From Lingula anatina (lineage: Eukaryota > Brachiopoda > Lingulata > Lingulida > Lingulidae), in the NCBI RefSeq assembly GCF_001039355.2, contig NW_019775635.1, positions 1 to 64,000 of the forward strand: a stretch of DNA of 64,000 nucleotides, written 5' to 3'. A program made the translations under genes and the position numbers. The notes below the pieces were generated by a model. The model searched no databases. It saw nothing but the letters and a program-made list of their open reading frames with translations, and had not been told where the DNA came from. How positions within the stretch are numbered: position 1 is the stretch's first letter; the number at the start of each line of letters is the position of its first letter. Below, piece by piece: positions 56,268 through 64,000 of this stretch.

Positions 56268-57678
56268 ATGTCGTCGAGAAGATTTTTAGTCGCTGTGGTG
56301 CCTTTATTCCTGTGCGTTGCGGTCTACTTGTTATTACCACGTCTTATGAGAGGTCCTATATTGACTCCTATCCCATTGTTACCACCTCCAAACCGAAGTG
56401 TTCTTAAAGGTAGGACGACTTTTACCTTGTGCATGAATGGTTTTTAAAAATAAAGTAAGCATCAGTCTTATGCACCAGAAAAAAATTTAGATTCTACATA
56501 TCGATTCGTCACTAATTTTTTATGTTATCTTACTTGTAACAAAAAGCTCTTCTTATCTACTTATCTATTTTTAAATTTTATATAAAACATTATTATTATC
56601 TATTTATAATAATATGAATGATAGTAGAATAATAATAATTACTTTTATTATTATTATTATGCTTGCAGGTGGAATTAGGAACATTCAGCATTTACTGTCG
56701 CAGTCTTCCTACAACGTATCTCCCATAAAATGCCTCCCAAAAGGACAATGCCAGCCTACCCGACATATTATGTTTCTAAAAGTGCATAAATGTGGTTCAT
56801 CTACCATGGCCGAATTGTTACTTCGATCTTCACGCAAATATAGGTTAAGACCTCTTCGTCCTAAAAACAAGACATTTTTTTACCCATGGACATCTACATT
56901 GGATATGATCCGTAGGAAAATAACCGTGAACGACGCCAAATATGACCCGAAAAAAACGTATGATATCATTTTCAAACACATGTTTTTTGACTCCAAGGTC
57001 ATAGAAACCATGATGCCAAATGATACGTTTTATATCGGTATAGTTCGCGAACCATTTTCCCATTTTAAAAGCGCCTTCAATTATTATCATATTGCGGAAT
57101 TTTTCAATATGAAAAACTCCACGAACCCTATCGTGGAATTTATGGAAAATCCATACAAGTATTGGAGCGACGACTATGTCACAAGCCACGTTGGGTTCGT
57201 TAGAAACGGCATGATGTATGAGTACGGATTCCCAGATGATAGAACTGATCTCAGGAACGACGACAGATTTATTGCTGAATACATCGGGTTCTTGGAACAG
57301 AAATTCGATTTTGTAATCGTCTTAGAAATGTTTGATGAAAGTTTGGTGTTACTACGCCGCTTGCTATGCTGGGACATGGACGACATCTTATATGTTGTAA
57401 GAAAGAAAAAGGAATATGAATACAAAAACGTGAACGATGAAATGACTATGAAGAAACATAGGATGTGGAGCAAAGCTGACTATCAATTATATAACCACTT
57501 CCTTTCCAAGTTACGGAACACTGTTTTGTCGCAAGGGTCGGACTTTGAGCGTGAGGTTTCGCTCCTCCGTCAAGCAGTCGCGGTGCTCAGCAAATGCACT
57601 GGGGGTAATTTTAAACATTTAACGGATTGTAAAAACGAACTTGGCAATCAAATGTCGGGCATATATTCCCGCTGTTAA
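56268..57678 (+). CDS. Galactose 3-O-sulfotransferase family enzyme (Golgi, type II membrane)
   Basis: Exons 56268-56409 and 56669-57678 join in phase (G/GT) to give about 383 residues. The family moves sulfate from PAPS to the 3-OH of galactose on glycolipids or glycoproteins in the Golgi lumen. Residues 1-5 are a short cytoplasmic head and about 7-25 a membrane anchor (FLVAVVPLFLCVAVYLLL). FLKVHKCGSST at 83-93 is the 5'-phosphosulfate-binding loop, with FLKTHKTASST as the usual form. IVREPFSHFKSAFNYY at about 172-187 is the 3'-phosphate-binding motif. The catalytic core ends near CTGGNFKHLTDC. ATG 56268 is chosen over an upstream non-ATG extension. A repeat follows within about 50 bp of the stop. 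The family is secure; the acceptor sugar is unknown. Confidence 0.92.
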
Positions 57679-57729
57679 ATCTTCCGCAAGGCCTGGACAA
57701 CCAAGGTGTCGAAAAATCATGGAAATACA

Positions 57730-58195
57730 TAAAATGGAAATTGTGTGGCGGTCTAGTTGTTAAAGACTGGGGTTAATACAATAATGTATAATTTTAAACT
57801 GTTCAGATTTTTTTCGTGGATTATTTTTATTACTCACGCTAGGTGGGCTTGTAGTGATGAGGGCTGGCTTATTTCTGTTATTTAAAGTGTTTATTATAGT
57901 GCTTGTCATCAAATGGTGTTGTTTATATGAAATAGTTGGAATACGACTGTATATAGCATATGTGTGTAATCATCTTTCTACAACAACACGAGAGGGCGTT
58001 CCCGCACAAAATTGTCTGTCTCAGAAATTCTAGACGTCCATTCATCCTTATGCTTGTACAATCAATGCGTTTAAAAATTACGGCAATATGTTGCTTAGGG
58101 TTACTAGTAGACATTATGGCTACGATTGCAAATGTAATAATATATTTTAATTAAGTGCAGACATTTGATTCGATGCGGCAATTGATCCATATTGA
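57730..58195. repeat. Dispersed repeat copy B, directly after the sulfotransferase stop
   Basis: Same family as 55506-56110 and 60935-61450. It ends abruptly near 58195 (gcaattgatccat). It may be the 3' untranslated region of the sulfotransferase or an unrelated dispersed element. The following 58196-58665 holds nothing recognised. Confidence 0.75.
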
Positions 58196-58665
58196 TCCAA
58201 GTTCCCCTTACCAAAAGGCCGCATGGTCTCCCAACGCTGCCCCGTATTGTCGAACAATAGTGGCCGCATGATAATTACAGGGTAGGGGAATTGGCAGGTA
58301 ATCCTTATTGGACACCCAAATTAGTCGGTTCAACGAGCACGGTCTGCTCCTTCTTAATTGCCTCACTTAAATTTTCTATTATAGCTGATGCAAAGAGGTT
58401 GCTATCGACACGAGCAAACAATGCCGGGTTATGTTGTATCAACTGCAACAGATGACTAGATTAAAGGCAGATGGAATATGAGAACGAAACTCTGAAGAAC
58501 AAATCGGGCTTAGTTTTAACACGAAAAACAATTTTATTTGACGTTCACTTGATGATAATAAGTCACGATCAACACAAGCGTAGTTAAAATGAATAATTTT
58601 AAATAGCTGATACATCAAATAAATAACAATGTCTCAATATTTTTTTTATTACATTTGGTGCTAGT

Positions 58666-59145
58666 TTAGTAGCCTGATGCACGACCTTCTCTCTCAATTA
58701 CCGCTGGAATCACCTTCTTTAGGTGATTAATATATTTAATTCACTTTTCTGCGTTAATATTTTCCGATGCCTCTCTAATGCCTTCAACAAGTTGTTCTCT
58801 CGTGGTCGGCTTAACACGCGTACGCATGTGGTATTTGATTTCAGCCCATACGTTTTCAATAGGGTTGAGGTCCGGGCTTTCTGGAGGGGTGCGAAACCAA
58901 TTAATACCATGCTGCTCAATAAAATGACCTGTTCGCTCAAAGAGACGTGTTTTTAGTTTTGAGGCCACCAATTCATCATTCTTGGTCATCTCCTCGTCTA
59001 TAACGTTCATGTGGCGCAGGTCAACCTTTGAAGGACGTCCACTGCGTGTCTTATCGGCAATACCAAACCCTTCGTCGTATTTCTTTAACACATAGTAAAT
59101 GGCTTGTCGTGACACTTTATGGCCTTAATTTTCAGTGAGATAAAC
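58666..59145 (-). mobile_element. Tc1/mariner transposase with internal deletion
   Basis: Minus frame. The N-terminal helix-turn-helix half (SRQAIYYVLKKYDEGFG then KTRSGRPSK) runs directly into the C-terminal catalytic end (FIEQHGINWFR, PPESPDLNPIENVW). The central region with the first two catalytic Asp residues is therefore deleted. Two nonsense codons flank the open part; beyond the downstream one the end KYINHLKKVIPAVIE continues to a stop at 58666-58668. The best-preserved DDE transposase in the window, but inactive. Confidence 0.85.
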
Positions 59146-59411
59146 ATGTCATATTATACAAAATACTTACTGGCCATTTAGGAAGTCCAGATACACAAAC
59201 AATCCTGTTGACACATGTCAGATGATTGAGAATTAGGTTAAATTGTATAGTTTGGATTGAAGAGCGACATCGCAATGTTAACATTAATTTTAGACGACGC
59301 GTGTCACACAGTAGTGATTATGTAATAGTCAGAGCTAAATCGCTGTGTTTACCCGGCATGAATAAAGCTAACCTGAACCAAGGAGTTATAACAGAAGGAG
59401 ATTACACGCGT

Positions 59412-59444
59412 GGGGGCGGAGCCCGTATTACGGTCTCTCATTGG
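59412..59444 (+). promoter_or_regulatory. GC box and inverted CCAAT upstream of a possible first exon
   Basis: GGGGGCGGAGC at 59412-59422 and ATTGG at 59440-59444 lie about 150 bp before the ATG at 59592, in a locally GC-richer stretch. The spacing fits a TATA-less promoter. Confidence 0.35.
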
Positions 59445-59591
59445 TCGGAATGAATAGAACCCAGAGAACAATGGATGTCTATCTCTGTTACGCTTAATTA
59501 CTCTCGTTTAAATCTCGTTTGTTAGTATCTGTGCCTTCGTCTGTTGATTTTTGAGGACAGAAACAGAAACGGAGTCCCAAGTTTCTAAAAA

Positions 59592-59648
59592 ATGAGAGAA
59601 ATACAGAATTTATATGATAGTACGTTGGACAAGGTTTTCAAAAAACAG
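59592..59648 (+). CDS. Possible first coding exon of a gene entering the assembly gap
   Basis: ATG plus 18 codons (MREIQNLYDSTLDKVFKKQ) end at a consensus donor cag/gtaagt. The preceding GC box and inverted CCAAT support a transcription start nearby. No later exon is visible before the gap at 59902, so product and family cannot be told. A chance ORF next to a good donor is possible. Confidence 0.35.
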
Positions 59649-59901
59649 GTAAGTGCTTTTAAATGCATAACTACACGAAATATGAAGATAAATTGCAACT
59701 TTTATGTCGTAGGGTCTCACTGTGTAAGTGTCCAGCTACACGTTGATCTCGCGAGGTGGTGTGTGGAGAATAAATATTGCACGAAAAATATTTCCCACTC
59801 ATAACAAGTGCCTATAATTATAGTATCAGATGAAGAAAGTTTGGTCTTTATACAGTTACAATTGTTAAGTAATTTGTGGCAATAGCAAAGAATAAAACTT
59901 A

Positions 59902-60497
59902 NNNNNNNNNNNNNNNNNNNNNNNNNNNNNNNNNNNNNNNNNNNNNNNNNNNNNNNNNNNNNNNNNNNNNNNNNNNNNNNNNNNNNNNNNNNNNNNNNNN
60001 NNNNNNNNNNNNNNNNNNNNNNNNNNNNNNNNNNNNNNNNNNNNNNNNNNNNNNNNNNNNNNNNNNNNNNNNNNNNNNNNNNNNNNNNNNNNNNNNNNNN
60101 NNNNNNNNNNNNNNNNNNNNNNNNNNNNNNNNNNNNNNNNNNNNNNNNNNNNNNNNNNNNNNNNNNNNNNNNNNNNNNNNNNNNNNNNNNNNNNNNNNNN
60201 NNNNNNNNNNNNNNNNNNNNNNNNNNNNNNNNNNNNNNNNNNNNNNNNNNNNNNNNNNNNNNNNNNNNNNNNNNNNNNNNNNNNNNNNNNNNNNNNNNNN
60301 NNNNNNNNNNNNNNNNNNNNNNNNNNNNNNNNNNNNNNNNNNNNNNNNNNNNNNNNNNNNNNNNNNNNNNNNNNNNNNNNNNNNNNNNNNNNNNNNNNNN
60401 NNNNNNNNNNNNNNNNNNNNNNNNNNNNNNNNNNNNNNNNNNNNNNNNNNNNNNNNNNNNNNNNNNNNNNNNNNNNNNNNNNNNNNNNNNNNNNNNN
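59902..60497. other. Assembly gap (Ns)
   Basis: About 596 unknown bases. ORFs drawn across it are artefacts. The next 437 bp (60498-60934) hold nothing recognised. Confidence 0.99.
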
Positions 60498-60934
60498 AGT
60501 TTCCATAACACGTGACCAAAGGCCAGTCTCACTATTGCTGTCAGGAAGAACAGACATCAAATTTCATCGTTAGATTTTTATTCCGATTTCCCGAACGAAT
60601 CACAAGGTAAGCACTCTAAATTTTACGCGTACTCTTATTATTACGTTTATCGTCTCTTGTTTCTGCTTCCCTTCTCTTTGTTTACTTTCCTTTTCTTTCC
60701 ACCTCCCACCCTACAGCTTTTCCTACGTGGGGCGCATTTGCACCCCCACCTTTAATAATTACATGTTTCATTTTTGTTAATGTTAATTGTGCCATTATAA
60801 TATATTAGCCTTATTGCATAATTATTTTTTAAATTCCATTTCAAAACATCACGGTGACTCCCTTCGCCACATAAGTTTTCCTGTAATTATTAAACAGAGC
60901 AAAAAATGTCCCTATTTCTGTAGTATTATAAACC

Positions 60935-61450
60935 TATGAAATAGACGGAATGCGACTGTATAGCATATGTGAATAATCATCTTTCTTCAACAACACGAGA
61001 GGGCCTTCCCACAGAAATTTTTCCCAGAAATTCTAAATATTCATTCATCCTTATGCCTGCATGTACAACCAGTGCCTTTTAAATAACGACACTATGCTGC
61101 TTACAGTAAGACATGTACATCGTGGCATTCGCAAATGTAAAATATATACAGTATAGTTAAATAAGATGCAGATAATTGATTCATTGTGGCAACTGATCCA
61201 TATAGCAGACTTTGAAGTTTTTTTATTATTTCTCACATCTAATTAACGACTGTGCATACTGGACGAGTGTTCTAAATTGCATCTTTTTTTCCCGAGAAGA
61301 ACGATTCGAATACTTGGTTGTTATTAATATCATTCGTCCCTGTTTTATTGTTAAAATTAGCTTGTAACATTGCCGTTACATGAATTCAGCATGCATGTAT
61401 ACACAGTACATGTGCGATCTTAAGTATGATGCACCAACTTCATATGTACG
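60935..61450. repeat. Dispersed repeat copy C
   Basis: Third copy of the 55506-56110 family (tatgaaataga, ggaatgcgactgtata, aacaacacgagaggg, ttctaaattgcatc, gtaacattgccgttaca). Just after it, 61520-61580 contains a short match to segment R of the 50.8 kb repeat block (tccacagata, agcaaacaagctacacaca). Confidence 0.8.
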
Positions 61451-61734
61451 TTCTGTGTATCATTGTGTACTAGCTTTCAAATCAAGTTAAGTACAGTTTA
61501 TACTTTACTTTCTTGTTTAATGGATCCACAGATACATTAAAGCAAACAAGCTACACACAGCTATGGTAATTACAAAAGCAAACTGCATTACAATATAACA
61601 CAAAGCATGGTATTCACCATGATTGCAAATGCAATTCTGTTTTAACATGAGCGTATGTAATGTATAAACATTCCAAACGGACACTCACAGGGTATTACAT
61701 TTTTTCATTTGGCCAGCATTTGTTCCTCATTATC

Positions 61735-62232
61735 TCAGAAAAGCGTTGGGTTATTGGCCGCGGCGTGCTGGCGATTCTGCTCTTCCCGTTCCAAAAGTCT
61801 CTGTTTCAGTCTCTCTGGTTTATATATTGCATAATCAAGGTCGTGGAGGTCACGTTGAAGGTCAGCCTCGATCTGGTCGAGGGCGAGCTCCACGGTGTTC
61901 CTCTTCGAGGCGACGTCATCTTCCGTTTGTGGCGCCGACGGTGATGGCCTTAATTGCTCGACGTTCATTGCATAGTTTAACGCGATATTGCTCGGGGAGG
62001 GATTCAAATGTGAAGGTGACATCCAACTCCCGGGACAATTGGGGTCAGCATATTCTCCAGACGCGGAAGACTGAAGACAAAAAGAGATTGGTTAAACAAT
62101 TTATCAACTTTGGGCCTTGAAAGATTGCCCTCGACCTCTTGGATTATTCTGTAAGTTTTATTAATCACATTACAGGATAGCTATGCATAAAGATAATAAC
62201 TTCTCCGTCTATAATAATTCGTGTTGTAATAA

Positions 62233-62287
<55 letters not shown>

Positions 62288-62822
62288 GTGAAATATAAAG
62301 ACATACTATGCTAGAGCAGTCAAAACTTCCCGCAGAGAACCGTGATACCACTTTATCGTTGACTTCGATGAAACTTGTCTCCGCCATTTGGGGCACACCA
62401 TTGTCATACGTGTAGATGCCCTCTGTTTCGTGCTTTATCCTACGGTTTGTTCTTACCATGCCTCTTCTGAAAAAGAAAAAGGGTAAAAATATCTAGGAGA
62501 CCGAAACTCCTCTGCCTTACCCCTTTGGTTCTAATGCAAGTTTAGATTTATAAGAAGATAATTATCACAATAAATAAATAAATAAATAAATAAGTGATTA
62601 AAATATATATAAACAACATCTACTCTCTACTCTCTAATTAAATAGCGCTCACCGTTGAGAATTCTTACTGTAACACAAAGACACTGTCATGACAACGACA
62701 AAGATCAGGCCGGTCATTCCTGCAATCAGCCCTATAACGGTAACATCAGTGCTGGTATAAACTCTGGGCTGGGTAGTCATCTTGGCTACAGTACGGTTGG
62801 ATTCAGATTGCAGTTGAGGCAT
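61735..62822 (-). CDS. Small single-pass membrane protein, three coding exons, unrecognised
   Basis: Minus-strand exons 62822-62653 (open to an acceptor at 62838), 62466-62307 and 62070-61735 join in phase to give about 221 residues. From ATG 62822 a short N-terminal part with an NRT glycosylation site precedes one membrane helix (VTVIGLIAGMTGLIFVVVMTVSLCY). A basic patch (RRGMVRTNRRIKH) and a long hydrophilic tail follow, ending in a charged helical stretch (ALDQIEADLQRDL, RLKQRLLEREEQNRQ) and NNPTLF. There is no signal peptide, and the first exon may be preceded by an untranslated one (a good minus-strand donor, rc of acttaccttatg, lies near 63150). If real extracellular exons exist beyond 62838, this is the tail of a receptor. 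Family unknown. Confidence 0.7.
62232..62287. repeat. (AAAT)n microsatellite
   Basis: About fourteen AAAT units inside the intron of the minus-strand membrane-protein gene. A shorter run lies at 62570-62593. Confidence 0.95.
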
Positions 62823-62838
62823 ACGGTAAATACGCCTG

Positions 62839-64000
62839 CTAGGAAGAAGTATAGAGTTAATATCCAAAATACACCTTACATATTTATTTATATTATTAAT
62901 GTTTTTACTGATGTCCCACTGCCTATAAAAGGTGGCTGGGTTTACCATGTGGTTTACAACTGACCATCACGCCAAGTTTGAAACGTGCCATCCAGAGAAG
63001 ATATTTTTCAGGCCACTGATATGATCTGAGTTAAAAAATGAAGGTTAATTCGGACAAGTAATGGGTGACACAAATGACAACATTGACAGTTTGGACAAGA
63101 AGAGAATAAGCGGCTACATTGCCAAAAATTACTAAAACTTACCTTATGTAACAATGACATTTATGGAACAGGAAGTGAGAGATTTCGTTCTGTCGCGGCA
63201 CTCACAGCAGATCGTTGGAACACTGCTATACTATGTAAGTGTACCATGGCCTGATGCATTGTCCAGATAGCGCAATTAGCGAATTTGTTATCTACGCTTT
63301 ATCAGATATTGGGAACAAAATGGGTGTGATATGGGCATGGAATGATAGCAAATCGACAGTATTGATATCATGCCACGCGTTCGTATTATAGGGTCATATA
63401 GTGAACTTACATGTAATTAAGTCACCAAATTATGCTAAATGACCATTAAGTTACCAAAAATGTCAATTATACATATATTCTATCAAGTTTGTGTAAAGCT
63501 TTAACCCATATGCGAAGATTACTTATTAAAAACGAAGAAATATCTATTTTGGGAAGAAAAGGCCTGCTTATATTCCAGATACAATCGTTTTTGTAGTATC
63601 CATTCGTGGTCTAAAGATTAGAAACTAAGTTAACTTAAAAAGCTAATAAGTTAATAAGCTTATTTAGATTGATTAATGAAACAATTATGAACAAAGAGTT
63701 TCGTCTCTGACGTTAATTATTTATATAATTGTTTTATTAATATGGTCCGTTTGTGTTGGAGTTTGATAACGGGTAAGAACGGTGGACAAAAATTGGTGAA
63801 CGGCGTTTTGTGAAAGTTACGTTTTAAAAGTTAAAATAGCTCTGGCCAGATTTACATTTTCACCGCGAATAAACGGATTTTTTCGTGATCAATTCTTTTT
63901 GAATTTCGGACTGCGTGTCTTTAGAGTTTATCTCGTCAAATCGTCAAATGAAAATCAAGGGATTGTGAAGAAAGCAGTACGCGTGGTAGGTGGTTATGTC
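62839..64000. other. Right-hand end, no recognised coding exon
   Basis: A possible untranslated exon of the minus-strand gene may end near 63153. Otherwise no family motif or repeat structure was seen. Confidence 0.45.

Noticed and set aside
59717-60560. Long ORFs on both strands
   Set aside because: They cross the block of Ns and are artefacts.
1-64000. tRNA, rRNA and CRISPR arrays
   Set aside because: No tRNA-like B box with a matching cloverleaf, no rRNA segment and no regularly spaced direct repeats with unique spacers were seen.

Overview
The window is a stretch of an animal nuclear genome. Genes are split by introns of about 100-900 bp with GT/AG borders, the sequence is AT-rich, and it is full of decayed Tc1/mariner transposases, LINE fragments, foldback elements and microsatellites. 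The families present (guanylate-binding protein, UDP-glycosyltransferase, VWD/EGF membrane protein, galactose 3-O-sulfotransferase) and the frequent ACATGTA words suggest a marine invertebrate such as a mollusc, another lophotrochozoan or a lancelet. The sequence alone does not settle the species. Single N bases at 5799, 25844, 34659, 40213, 50847 and 52807 look like contig joins; two (5799, 52807) are flanked by near-exact duplications. A gap of about 596 N lies at 59902-60497.

Layout. 1-9.4 kb: no convincing gene; dispersed repeats, an L1/Tx1-type LINE tail, a Tc1 relic and one promoter-like cluster. 9.5-13.5 kb (+): a guanylate-binding-protein-type GTPase that ends in a CaaX box but carries an in-frame stop and lacks part of its middle. 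14.6-20.2 kb: a Tc1 relic, then a complete 4.7 kb LTR element with nearly identical LTRs, a 4-bp target duplication and ruined pol. 20.2-30.2 kb (+): a UDP-glycosyltransferase cluster with a 5' fragment, one intact two-exon gene and one damaged gene, plus LINE and Tc1 relics. 31.3-32.4 kb (-): an intact single-exon coiled-coil-type protein. 35.8-40.0 kb (+): an unrecognised secreted/membrane protein in at least five exons, with a 74-nt hairpin in its second intron. 40.9-49.9 kb (+): a VWDE-like type I membrane protein (VWD, EGF, tandem cysteine-rich repeats, Thr/Ser stalk, membrane helix, short tail). 50.8-55.0 kb: a tangle of duplicated repeats. 56.3-57.7 kb (+): a galactose 3-O-sulfotransferase flanked by three copies of one non-coding repeat. 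58.7-59.1 kb (-): a mariner relic. 59.6 kb (+): a possible first exon running into the gap. 61.7-62.8 kb (-): a small membrane protein in three coding exons.

The genes do not form an operon. Shared themes are membrane and secretory-pathway proteins (UGT, sulfotransferase, VWDE-like, propeller-like) and tandem duplication followed by decay. Exon borders were placed by eye from reading frame, splice consensus and family knowledge, without any database search.
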